Positions 47,677-58,122 of a stretch of DNA of 64,000 nucleotides are shown piece after piece. The translations under genes and the position numbers were made by a program. Location: assembly GCA_028095005.1 (NCBI GenBank), contig CM051460.1, positions 163,799,461 to 163,863,460 of the forward strand, read 5' to 3'. Source of the stretch: Rhynchospora pubera (Eukaryota; Streptophyta; Magnoliopsida; Poales; Cyperaceae). Position 1 is the first letter of the stretch. Every line of letters starts with the position of its first letter. The notes under the pieces were generated by a model. That model did no database searches. It saw nothing but the letters and a program-made list of their open reading frames with translations, and was not told the origin of the DNA.

Positions 47677-50600
47677 CTTCACCCAAATTAGATCTAAATG
47701 ATCAATAATCCCCATCATCAATAAGAAAACCATATTATATTCTGAAGCAATTCCAATTTAAAAAAAATAACAGCGGACTTTTTATTAGTTCCAGGCGAAC
47801 ATCTTAGAAATTTTCAAATGAAAAGGCATCAGTAAATAAGTAGAGATTTGTTAATATACAGAATTGTAATTTTCAAGAAATCTAAATAGTTGACGATAAT
47901 GTAGCAATCTTAATAGGATCTAAATCGCATTCTTATATTAAAAGCTTTTATTTAAATCAAGCATATCAAGTTGATTGCTATCTGCTAATATCAAGCATAC
48001 ATATCAAGTTCTAAATTATCAGAAATATCATGCATAAATTATCAAGTTCTAAATTATCAAAAATATGAAGCATGCATATCAAGAATTCAAGAGACACAGT
48101 TCATCAGAAATATCAACAAGTGCCAAAATAATCAAAATAGACAAGTTATAAAACATACTCATCATTAGAAATATCAGGCTCCGATGGATCATCTTCTCTG
48201 TCTGTTGAAACCATGCTATATGGCATCTGCTAATATAGATGGGGAAAAAAAATACAAAGTCAAAACTAGAAAAATACTTAATATTCAATACCAAAGTCTT
48301 ATATGTACCATATGTAACTTCAATATAATTATCACCCTCACATGCATTTCCCTGGACCCTCTGTACCAGTACCACTTTAGTACATTAGATTTTATTATTT
48401 GACTCTACATTAGACTTATTGTGATAAGAATAAAGCATCTTCTACAATAAACTATCAATAGAGGCACTTATTGTGCTTTGCATATAGAAGGACCAATTCA
48501 CCGGTGCTTTGCAAAGCACATAGCATTACTTGATTCAATAAACCATCAATAGAGGTGTCGCGGCTTTTTCGTCATTCCCTCGAAGAATAGAATTGGGCTT
48601 CCTCGAGAAATGGGAACATAGCCTTGGATTCACCCCCCTTAAGGTTCGATCTCCGTTCGAGTCTCTCTTAGCGACAAGAGAACCAAAGCATGAGTCGCTT
48701 CTTAAAGAGGTTTGTTGATTTCGTGGGTCCTTTCTTTCCAATAGGCGCAAGTCCCTACTGTTAATTACCCCGTGATCGCTCACGAGAACCTCTGATTAAG
48801 GGATCTGAAGAATTTGATGTAAAGGCTAAGGGGAATCATTGGTTTTACGTTTATTTCTTTTCTTTTGGTTTAAACCGGACTCGGTTGGTGTACCAGATCT
48901 AATTAACGGGATCCAATTGAGGACATTTCGATCTATTGAAGAGTTTTCGTTCTTGAAGTGGAGAGGTTTCGGTCTTGATTTCAGGTTTTGTGTTTTGATT
49001 TTTTTAATTTCTTAAGTTTCTCTTTGGATTTTACAATTTTCACGGTTCCATTTTATTTTTATTTTTAATTTTAGACTTTTGAAATATCTTTTTATATTTT
49101 TAATTATGTTTATTTTTGAAAATACTTGATATTCAATATACTTCCTTTGGAATCTTAATATTTATTTTTGAAAATTTATTAAAAGAGTTTAATTGAGTTT
49201 TAAAACTATTTTGAAATTTTATAAAAATTTATTTAATAACATTTAGGATTTTATAAAGTTTGTTCAATATGGAAAATATTTCAAAAATAGAAAAGACCAA
49301 TAATTTGATAGATTTTTATATCAAAATATAAGTAAATTTGGTTTACTTGGATTTTTAGAAATTTACGGACATTTTATTTGAATTTTTCTGAGTTTCCTAC
49401 TATTTTTAATGAATTTTTAAAGTTTATGATGATTTGGAATTTTCTGGTTGATCCACGTCAGCAGAGAAGGCTGAGGTGGCTTGCTGCGTGGATCTGACGT
49501 GGAGCTGACGAGGCATAAACGCTGAATGGGCTTGTTTGATATGTGTAGTGGGTTGCTGACAGGAAAACGATTCGTCACACGGGATTTGGCCACAGAGGAT
49601 CGTTTGTGGCATCGGACTTCATCTCCTTCAAACCCGATATGAGGGAATTTTGCAGTTTGATCCCTATACTTTCTCCGGCCAAATTACGACGATTCCGGCT
49701 GCCGTTTCCGTTGAGGTTGGGTTCGTTAGAGTCGTGGATGTGAGGAGAAAACTTTGGTGCCATCAATTGGGGAAATGGAGGCTTGTATTGTCATTTAGCA
49801 TTGGATGAAGCTCGAGCTGCCATTAATGGCACCTGAAGCTTTTTGTCACCTTTCCTTTGCCAGTTTGAGGTTTCCTGAATTCATGGAAGTGCCTTGAAGA
49901 CATTTGTGCAGTACATTTGACTTGGAGAGACTTTGAAGTGGGTAATTTCGACTGAGGCATTTCAGCTTAGATTTGAACAGATTTGAGACCCTTGTTGTGG
50001 GACCCACAGAGCCATTCTCTTGTACCAGCAGCGTTGTGGATAGCTTCAGGAGGTCAAACTTGGCTTGTCTGTATCTTTGTTTCAGTTTGGAGCGCCATGG
50101 TTTGATAGGCGAGGCATTGAGGCAGAATGTATTAAATTGTATATTTTACTCAATTTTCAATTTACATGTAAGTGCACTTGCAGCAAATGAGTTTGATTTA
50201 ACCATCATTTTATGTCAATTTGTATTTGTTTTAAGTGCTCAATTCAATTCAGATTATAAGACCAAGGTGTCTAGCATTTGTCACAACTTCCAATTTCCAT
50301 TTTTAAGCAATTTTACTACTGTTTTGATTAATCCTTTATTTGAGTTTTGCAGATGCAGTAAAACCAGTTGCATAGGCCACAACAAGCTGTAAGAAGTGTA
50401 TTTGAGTACACCTCTTGTTTTAATACTTTTCAAAAAGATCTGGAATTTGGAAAATAACCCTTCTACTTTCATTAATGTGCATGACATCATATCAAATTAA
50501 AAAAGACTGTTTCTTGCTGTTCATAAGATCACATACTTGCTATCCATGCTTCCTTTTATGTTTTTATGCAGAGAAGACCCCTTTCTTTTATTAATCTTTA

Positions 50601-51055
50601 TTGCTGGTCAGATTTAACCTTATTCATGTATGTACACATTTTTTGTTTTGTGATTGTAAAGCTAACTTGAAGGACTACAGAATCTTCATCATTCATGCAT
50701 TCATGTCCTAAATTTTCAATCAAACTGCACATAAAGGGACTGGTTTGGGTTTAACATGACCTTCATTATTTTTTATACCATTTTGGATTGGTAACGCCTT
50801 GAACATGGCCAGGCCAGAGCCAGTGCTCTGACACAACACCATGTCAAGTTAAAGCCTTCACAAGAGAGTTGAGCTGTGCTACAAACCCTCAAGTGACGGC
50901 CATGGCTGCCTTTACATTTGGCATGAGGATACTCCATGAAGCGAAGAGCTGGGCTCTAAACCTTCATGAAGCACCTTTCTTTGACCCACCCCATGGCCAT
51001 GACTGGAGCTGTGCTCTAGACCATAGCTCATGGTGATCATATTTACATGGCTCAA

Positions 51056-52806
51056 TGATCGAGGGTGTGAACCAAGGTCAAACAAATAATCCTTGTACTC
51101 GACTAGTCGCTTGTAGTAGAGTAAAGGTGTCGAACCCACAGAGATGGATATGAATATTATTCTTATTATTTCGTTAAATCTAGACAGTAAAAATCGAGAA
51201 GAGAATTGAAGTCACAAATAGAACAAAATAAAGAGAAATAAAGGAATGCAATTGCGAGTAATAAAGATTTAAGCAAAACAAATAAGACAAATATTTTTGG
51301 GGTTTTCTAACGGATTAAAATATGATGATAAATATGCCTTAGGGTTTGATTTCACTTAGAACTGGCCAGAGAGTCGCAAGACCTAGCACTGTCGTATTCG
51401 GCCTTGCTAATTCGGTCCGAATTCCGGACCGAATTCCACTGTGTAAATGCTGTGGTTTACTCTTTTGTTGATTTATTCAAGCCAAAGGTCCATCTAGCCA
51501 AACCTAACTCCCTAACCCTCCGCTTTCGCCTATTGGGTACGGTATTTGGAATGGGATCTAGTGTTGAATAACCTTCATCGAGTGTATTGCACCCCCAACT
51601 TTCATTGTTCGGTGGACTTACTCGAGTTTACCAATGGTTTTCTACGAGGTATCTAGTTAGATTTTCGCCTAACTAGAAACGTTCACTTTTGGTTATTAAT
51701 TGGTCGACTTTCGCCTTTGACCTACCTCGAAATACTCGTACAGGACTCGATTAATATAATGTAAAGAATTTCCCAACAATTGCACGCGTACAAAAGTCGA
51801 GCGATACAAGTAATAACGGGTCCAAACACAAGCAATTTCAATAAAAATCCCAAGGGTAATTAACTTCGTCCATCAACAAAACAAGTAAACCAAGCAAAAC
51901 CTATATCTAAGCTACATCATTCCCTAAAGCAACAAGTTTTTAGCCTAACATACTAAGAGAAATCATGCAAATAACAGTATATAAGTTTAAACAAGCCATA
52001 AATCCAGAAAATAGAGAAAGAATTGGTTCGATACAAAAAATAGCCAAGTTTCTAAGGTTGTCCACTGTTGCCGTCGCACTAGAGAACACCTTGAGACCTT
52101 CGGAACTCGTTGTAGCAGCAAGGAACAGCTCTAATCCGGCCTCCCATTTCTGTCCAAGTTGCAAAAGAGGAGAAGAATTGTCCCCAAACCAGATCTGGAT
52201 CTGGCTGAGAGAGAAAGATCAAAAGTGGAATGAAAGATGGCTCTTCCAAAGATGGAATATGCTTATATTACTCCTCTCCCCTCTCCTGGACAGCTGGGAC
52301 GTGATTTTCCTTCATTTTGGGCGGAAAAATAGCCTTCCTAATGGAGAAAACGCCTTCAGGACGCAGCCAGAAACATTTCCGTGTATGGCAATTCGGACCG
52401 AATTCTAGACAATTCGGTCCGAATTAGCTTCTCTGTAATTTTCTGTGACGCAATTCGGTCCCAATTGATGCTAATTCGGTCCGAATTCCTGTGCCAGCAT
52501 TGCGCACAAATAGTATTTTGAGCATAATTTCTTCATCCGGGCTCCGATTGAGGTGATTCAAAGATCGCCGGAAAGCTTACAAGGAGCTCTACAATGCTAT
52601 TGCTTCCATTTAGCTATTTGATTCTCTTAAATCTACCATTTTATGCAATGATTATGTGTGATCCACCAAATTCCTACAAGACAAGTCAAATTCCACGGCA
52701 GTATCCAATCTTGCCAAACAAACAGAAAAATAAGATAATATCACGGTTTTAGTCACAATTTCGATGTAAAGTCTGGCTAAAATATCAGTATAAATATGAG
52801 ATATCA
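51056..52806 (-). repeat. 3' LTR of element A
   Basis: TGATCGAGG...GATATCA on the plus strand. It contains six palindromes (51409, 51421, 52390, 52411, 52452, 52473). A TATA-like sequence (TAATATAAGC on the minus strand) lies at about 52262-52270, 120 bp downstream of the promoter-side palindromes in the sense direction. Confidence 0.95.
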
Positions 52807-52821
52807 AATCCCCCCGAACTT
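52807..52821 (-). promoter_or_regulatory. Polypurine tract of element A
   Basis: The minus strand reads AAGTTCGGGGGGATT directly before the 3' LTR, the expected plus-strand primer position. Confidence 0.8.
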
Positions 52822-54643
52822 AAAACTTGCTTGTCCTCAAGCAAAACTCTAAACTTAGAAGAAATGACAAGACTTAGACTTACGATCGAAATTGAAATTG
52901 GATTTAGGAGTTTAATTTAGTGCACAGTTCAGATTGACTTTGATTCATGCTTTTCTAGAAATGCTCAATTGGGGTTCTCAAACTAGGGTTAAGTTTGTTT
53001 TGATTCCGTTCAGGCAACTCTTGGTCCTAAGAAGATATTGACCGAGGGCTAAGGGTCCTAGCTTCTATTTATTTAACCAAGAAGCAATCCCGAGCTTATT
53101 CACCCGTTCATTCCCATGCCCCGAAAGGTTTTGAAAAAGAATTTTTGTTCAAATTAGAAATCTTTCAGTGATCCCCTTCTCAAAATAATTTTCGAGTTTT
53201 CACCAATTTTTGATTCTGCAAGTCGAGTCGTGGGGCTTTGCACCCTAGAGGATTAAGCGCGAATCATTGACTTCGAGTGAGCTACTGGCACATGTCGCAC
53301 CAGTGGGTTTGGTCTAGTTTCTTTTGCAATTTATTTGTTACGGTCCACTATGGGACTAGCCGGAACTACCCAATCGTCCTCGAGAGCTTTGAGGTATCGA
53401 TTCCTGACAGCTCGCAACTAGTCCCACCCTCCAAGCTTTGCTACTGGCACATATCGCACCAGGGAGGTCGGTCCGGTTTTTACACAATTTTTGCTACTAG
53501 CTCCGTCCCCAGAGTTTGTGGTTGAGTTAGTGGAAAGAAGTCTCAACGCTCCTCGTTTTCACAACTATTTAAATTTGTCCGATTTGAGGTTGCTTGTTGG
53601 TGATTCAAGCATTAAAACAGTTTCAGACAAGATAGGGTTCACTTTATAATTTCTAAGGTTAACAAAGTCTTTTTCAAAAGCAAGCGGTTTCACAAGTCCG
53701 TTCACTCGGCGAAAGGTTTCAGTTTTGACTAACTTGTGTTTAAACGACTCTTAAGCAACCAAATTTAAGACCCAAATACCCTCAATTTTGAAATTCCTCG
53801 GCCCATTGGTACTAGAACAAATTCAAAACATCTCAACAACGAAAGTTTTCGAAATCCAAGTTAAGATTTGAGAAAAGAAGACAAACACCGAGTTTTTTTG
53901 CAATGAATCAGTATCAAGAAGAGTTTAGCTATGCTTAAAATCAAGTTTCCAACCCTCAAAATCAGTTTAAAAACAATCGCGACTCAATTTAGAAAAATCA
54001 GGGAGAAATTCAGACCGAATTCAGAGCTCTGTTTTGCAAAAAATTTTCAGAAAACAAGCGATTTGACAAAATTTTCAAGAAAATAAGGCTTGTTTCGTTT
54101 TTCCTTTTCCTCCCCCCAAACTTAAAGCACATCATTGTCCTCAATGCAACACAGAGAAAAATAAAGAGGAGGAAAAAGGAAACTAATCAGATCAAGGTAT
54201 GGAGAAATTGTGTGGGCTCGTCATTGAAGAGTGGGCCTTTTGCCTTTTTGTGTTGCAGTTCGTTGTTTCGACTTTTCTTGACTCCTTGCATCCATTGCCA
54301 ATTGTCCCAAGCGTCGCTTGACTGCACATGTTGGTTGATTCACATGAAGTCGTGCGTGGGCGCGTGATGCCAGTTTTTGCATCCTTTTGGTGCTCTAGCA
54401 TGAATCAACCATGTCTCTTTTCTACACACATCAAGAAAAAATAATGCTTAAATTGAAAATCCTATGAAAAATATAAAGTCTTAATTAATTTTTTTTATTG
54501 TTATTTTTATTTTTATTTTTTTTGTGATTTTCAAGAATCTTTTGGAACATAAAATGAAATAAAATAAAGTAAAGAGAGTAAAATCCTTGGGTTGCCTCCC
54601 AAGAAGCGCTTGTTTAAGGTCGTGAGCTTGACCCTCAGTTGAC
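52807..54643 (-). other. 3' noncoding region of element A
   Basis: 1.8 kb with no credible reading frame. It holds a second polypurine-like block at about 54105-54135 (TTTGGGGGGAGG on the minus strand, next to 'gaggacaatgatgtgcttaa'), matching the block before the 3' LTR. A degenerate palindrome (AATTCAGACCGAATT) lies at 54007-54021. A duplicated 'gctactggcacat.tcgcaccag' block lies at 53279 and 53440. Confidence 0.75.
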
Positions 54644-56824
54644 TCATGTCGCGGACGGTAAATCGAGAAGCGAAACAACCATTGCTTCTACTACTTCATG
54701 ATTGGCGATGTAGTGCTTTAGGCGCTGCCCGTTGACCTTGAAGGACTCATAATTCTTGTCGCATATGTCATCAAAGATCTCCACTTCAAGAATCGGGTTG
54801 AGAGGCATCTCGCTCCGCTTGGATAAGTTCTCCGCCCTTTGACACTGGTCACAAGACAAAACAAAAGAACGAACGTCCTTAAATAAAGTTGGCCAGTAAA
54901 GACCGGATTGCAGTACCTTAGCGACCGTTTTGGAGAAGGATGCATGGACGCCGTAAGCTGAGGAATGACAGTGAGCGAGAACGGGTCGAACTTCCTCATA
55001 CGGAATGCATCGCCGATAAACATCATCAACGCCAAGCTTGAACAAGTAAGGCTCCTCCCAAAAGTAGTACTTGGCGTCTAATTTGAGCTTCTTTCTTTGT
55101 TGGTAAGTCATCTCGGGAGGCAACGCGCCGCTTACCAAGTAGTTTGCCAGGTCTGCGTACCAAGGTGCCTGGAATTCGGACCGAATTGGTTGGAATTCGG
55201 ACCGAATTCTTGGCTGAGAAATTGTCCTGTCAGTTCCAGAGGGGTGAATTCGGTCCGAATTGGGTGGAATTCGGTCCGAATTGCTACATGAGAAAATTTC
55301 AGAAGTTCCAGAGACCTCAATTCGGTCCGAATTGGGTGGAATTCGGTCCGAATTGCTATATGAGAAAATTTCAAAAGTTCCAGAAACCTCAATTCGGTCC
55401 GAATTGGGTTGAATTAGGTCCGAATTGCTTGTGTTTTCAGGTTCTGTCTTGTATGTGACCTCTTGGATGGATTCCTCTACAGCAATTACCTCCTGTATTC
55501 CACAACATGGCTCGTGATAGCCCCAGAGAGAGCCTGAGTATTGTTCTTCGAGTGGTCTCTCGACCGGGACCTCTTCCATGTCGGTTCGGTAGCAATATTC
55601 AAGCTGGTTTGAGCACTTCATATCTTGATTGATCGAGTATTTCCATTGTTCTCCACCGACCCTCACCAAAATAGTTCCATCTTTCATGTCCATTAGAATA
55701 CCTGCAGTTCTAAGGAAGGGACGCCCCAAAATGATGGGAACGTCTTCATCTTCCTCCATGTCTATTACCACAAAATCGCCTGGGATAAAGAATTTCCCAA
55801 GCCTGACCGGAATGTCCTTAATTTCACCAATAGGCCGTCGAACTGACGAGTCTGCAAGTTTCAGGGTCCCGTTGGACGGCTTTAAAATTCCAATGCCAAT
55901 TCGATCGAACACAGACTTTGGCATTAGACTCACGCTTGCTCCGTTGTCACATAGGGCCTTTTTTATTATTGTCCCACCAATGGTGCATGGTATGGTGAAT
56001 CTGCCTGGATCGTCCATCTTACTAAGATAAAAGACCCTTATGTGTTGATCAGGTGCCTTTAGCAGCGGATTCGGAGCAGATGTGTGCTTAACTCCTTTGA
56101 ATTCGGTCTGAATTGGGTGGAATTCGGACCGAATTGGTGCCTCTGGATTTTGTCGCGACGGAATTCGGTCCGAATTAGTAGGAATTCGGTCCGAATTCGA
56201 CTCATGTTCAGCTGCGGATGTGTCTTTTGGCTGAACTTCCTTGGGCATAGGTGGGTCCTTGTATTGAGTGCCACTCCTGAGTGTGTGCACCGCTTTGATT
56301 TCCGCACGAGGGTTTGGCTCGGGTTGACTTGGGTGAGTGTTTTGAGATGCCAAGAACACTTCCATCATCTTTTCCACCCGCGAAGCGGCTCCAGATTCTT
56401 TTTGAAGTTTAGCCATTCCCTCAAGAATTGTCTCATTTAGGACTTTTTGAGTCTCCATGAATTGCTCAACTCGAGGTGCAATATAGTCATTCCCTTGAAA
56501 GTTTTGCCATTCGTCATAGTTGAATGGATCATCTCGGTTTTGATTCGGTTGGGGTTGGTTACCAGTTTTGTTGGTGTGCATTTTTCTTGGGACAAAAGTG
56601 TGGTTTTGATAGTTTCCTTGGCAACCACCCGCTTCGTCATCCTCCATTGCACCTTGGTACCAATCGCGAACATATTCGAAAGACATGACTTCTTCGGGCT
56701 CTCTATCCCCATATTGGAGAGGGCAATTAGAGGACATGTGTCCTTCTTCTCCACACACTCCACATTCTTTGTATGGTGGGCGTGTGCCACTGATTGACTG
56801 TATTTTCGCGAGCTCGGCTTCCAA
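54644..56824 (-). CDS. Zinc knuckle-protease-integrase zinc domain fusion of element A, with NSDRI repeats
   Basis: A 726-residue frame in phase with gag. In order: a CX2CX4HX4C zinc knuckle (residues 21-34); an Asn-rich linker; a first NSDRI/IRSEF repeat set (about 208-242); a retropepsin-like aspartic protease with CDNGASVSLMP near residue 290 (N replaces the usual T or L after the catalytic D) and IILGRPFLRTAG further on; a second NSDRI/IRSEF set (about 465-552); an RNase H-integrase linker (WYADLANYLV); an integrase HHCC zinc domain (about 615-662, CHSS...CDQCQ); then FKVNGQRLKHYI, normally the far end of Athila pol. Reverse transcriptase, RNase H and the integrase core are absent, yet the frame stays open. 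This points to in-frame deletions in an ancestor and continued use of Gag and protease. Palindrome DNA forms the two repeat sets. Confidence 0.9.
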   Translation of the reverse strand: MEAELAKIQSISGTRPPYKECGVCGEEGHMSSNCPLQYGDREPEEVMSFEYVRDWYQGAMEDDEAGGCQGNYQNHTFVPRKMHTNKTGNQPQPNQNRDDPFNYDEWQNFQGNDYIAPRVEQFMETQKVLNETILEGMAKLQKESGAASRVEKMMEVFLASQNTHPSQPEPNPRAEIKAVHTLRSGTQYKDPPMPKEVQPKDTSAAEHESNSDRIPTNSDRIPSRQNPEAPIRSEFHPIQTEFKGVKHTSAPNPLLKAPDQHIRVFYLSKMDDPGRFTIPCTIGGTIIKKALCDNGASVSLMPKSVFDRIGIGILKPSNGTLKLADSSVRRPIGEIKDIPVRLGKFFIPGDFVVIDMEEDEDVPIILGRPFLRTAGILMDMKDGTILVRVGGEQWKYSINQDMKCSNQLEYCYRTDMEEVPVERPLEEQYSGSLWGYHEPCCGIQEVIAVEESIQEVTYKTEPENTSNSDLIQPNSDRIEVSGTFEIFSYSNSDRIPPNSDRIEVSGTSEIFSCSNSDRIPPNSDRIHPSGTDRTISQPRIRSEFQPIRSEFQAPWYADLANYLVSGALPPEMTYQQRKKLKLDAKYYFWEEPYLFKLGVDDVYRRCIPYEEVRPVLAHCHSSAYGVHASFSKTVAKVLQSGLYWPTLFKDVRSFVLSCDQCQRAENLSKRSEMPLNPILEVEIFDDICDKNYESFKVNGQRLKHYIANHEVVEAMVVSLLDLPSAT
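55173..55426. repeat. Eight-palindrome array inside the element A frame
   Basis: AATTCGGWCCGAATT units start at 55173, 55194, 55247, 55268, 55319, 55340, 55391 and 55412 (the last is a one-base variant). Within each pair the step is 21 bp, and pairs recur at 72-74 bp. Translated on the minus strand they give NSDRI or IRSEF according to frame. Confidence 0.96.
56100..56197. repeat. Four-palindrome array inside the element A frame
   Basis: Units start at 56100 (variant), 56121, 56162 and 56183, forming two pairs with 21-bp steps. Confidence 0.95.
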
Positions 56825-56863
56825 ACGAGCGATCCTGTCTCGCGTGTCTTTGATCTCCTTGAC

Positions 56864-57727
56864 TTAATGCTTAGGTGGATTGTTTCTTATTGGGTTGGGC
56901 GCCGGCCAATTGTATTGCAGGGCGCATCTCTCAATGGCATCACGTGCTTGCTCCGCATCGAGTTGTGTGAATCTTCCACCTGAAAGAGCATCAACATTCA
57001 CTTTAATATTATCATAAAGACCGTTATAAAACGAGTGAATGGTCAACCAATCCTGAATTCCATGGTTAGGACAAGAGTTCTCCAAATCTCTAAACCGTTC
57101 CCAAGCTTCCCTATATGATTCATCACCCCTTTGTTTGAAATTTGTGATTTCCCTCCTAATTTCAAAGGCTCTTTTTGTTGGAAAGTACCGTTCAAGGAAA
57201 ATCCTTACCATAGCTCCCCAACTATCAATTGACCCTCTTTTTAGTGTGTTGTACCATTTCTTAGCCTTGTCCCTAAGAGAGAAATGAAACAAGAGAAGCT
57301 TAATCGAATCCGGGGTGACCCCGTTGAATGTCAACAATTTGGTGCAATCAAGAAAGGTTTGTAAATGTGCGTGTGGGTCCTCCCGTTCAGCCCCATAGAA
57401 TAGGTTTTGTTGCACGAGTGCAACGTGTGCAGGATTGATTTGCATGTTGTTGGCAGCAATTTCCCTAATCACGATTGGTCCATCCACGTCTTGGACTCGA
57501 GGGGCAGAATGCTCGCGGAGAGACTTGTTGGACCCTTGAGTTCTGTAGGGATTCAATGGTGCTCCATGAATGCTGCCGCCATCGTTAAAATTTGCGTTGC
57601 GCTTTTCCTCGAAGACGAGTCGCTCTTGCTCGAGGGCGAGTCGATCTTGGAGAATTCTTTGTTGGGTGGCCTCTAACTCAAGGCGTAGAGCCTCAAGTTG
57701 CCTAGCTTCATCAGTGCGATCAGCCAT
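56864..57727 (-). CDS. Athila-type Gag of element A
   Basis: A 287-residue capsid-type protein that would package element RNA in virus-like particles. An N-terminal coiled-coil-like stretch (about residues 8-48, rich in E, Q, L and R) leads into the retrotransposon Gag core (about 105-270). The core has the Athila/Tat pattern DPHAHLQTFLD, LLLFHFSLRDKAKKWYN, IFLERYFPTKRA and YREAWERFRDLENSCPNHG. It ends at a TAA, after which the same frame stays open into the next ORF, so the stop may be a mutation or a readthrough site. The leader upstream carries three palindromes (57768-57844). The ATG is the first in the conserved frame. Confidence 0.93.
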   Translation of the reverse strand: MADRTDEARQLEALRLELEATQQRILQDRLALEQERLVFEEKRNANFNDGGSIHGAPLNPYRTQGSNKSLREHSAPRVQDVDGPIVIREIAANNMQINPAHVALVQQNLFYGAEREDPHAHLQTFLDCTKLLTFNGVTPDSIKLLLFHFSLRDKAKKWYNTLKRGSIDSWGAMVRIFLERYFPTKRAFEIRREITNFKQRGDESYREAWERFRDLENSCPNHGIQDWLTIHSFYNGLYDNIKVNVDALSGGRFTQLDAEQARDAIERCALQYNWPAPNPIRNNPPKH

Positions 57728-57767
57728 CGGAACGCTTGTTCCTTCGCCCGTGTGCAGGTTCTGCAGG

Positions 57768-57844
57768 AATTCGGTCCGAATTGTACCCTCTGGAACTTGC
57801 TGAGTTTCAATTCGGACCGGATTGGGCGGAATTCGGTCCGGATT
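57768..57844. repeat. Three palindromes in the gag leader of element A
   Basis: Starts are 57768 (perfect), 57809 and 57830 (each with one changed base), the last two 21 bp apart. They lie between the primer site and the gag ATG. Confidence 0.92.
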
Positions 57845-58100
57845 CGGTGCAGGTTGTTGTTGTTTCTTCCCTTGCGAGCAGCGGCTTGCGTTGTGCTCGA
57901 GCTAGAGGCTTCGTGAGGGTTGTCTCCCTTACCCCTGAGGTTGTAATCGTGTGGAATTTGGGGTTGGGTGTTTCTTGATCCTCTAGCCAGCGTTAACCTA
58001 CACACAAGAGATATAACAACAAATGTACCGAATGAGTAAAAACAATAAAAGAATGAGTCTAATCTCTAATTACTTTAATAAGAAATAATATCATAACGCC

Positions 58101-58120
58101 ATCCCCGGCAACGGCGCCAT
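58101..58120 (-). promoter_or_regulatory. tRNA-Asp-type primer binding site of element A
   Basis: On the minus strand TGGCGCCGTTGCCGGGGAT lies two to three bases inside the 5' LTR. This is the primer site described for Athila/Tat elements, complementary to the 3' end of tRNA-Asp. Confidence 0.88.
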
Positions 58121-58122
58121 TT

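Larger units (their letters stand above)
41058..48214 (-). pseudogene. hAT transposase gene (BED finger, RNase H-like core, C-terminal dimerisation domain), disrupted
   Basis: The exon model, from splice signals that keep phase, is e1 48214-48159, e2 45094-44733, e3 about 44625-43928, e4 43836-43405, e5 41777-41631, e6 41541-41426 and e7 41335-41058. Exon 2 encodes a Lys-rich segment and a BED zinc finger (CNFCGKKY...HINKSC). Exon 3 encodes the RNase H-like core with FTSDLWS and the conserved Asp in LVLDNASSND. Exon 4 has WHVPTRWNSTY, and exon 7 ends in the hAT dimerisation region (WWK, YPVLSRLARDILVVP, SAFST-like). Lesions are a one-base shift in a T-run at about 44524-44531, an in-frame TAA at about 44435, and solo LTR D inside exon 4/5. 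Solo LTR E lies in intron 1. The protein would have excised and reinserted the element; this copy cannot make it. Confidence 0.83.

Noticed and set aside
51965..52408. A 147-residue frame, repeated identically at 59032-59475
   Set aside because: It lies inside the two LTRs of element A and is repeated because the LTRs are. No domain is visible and it overlaps another frame on the opposite strand.
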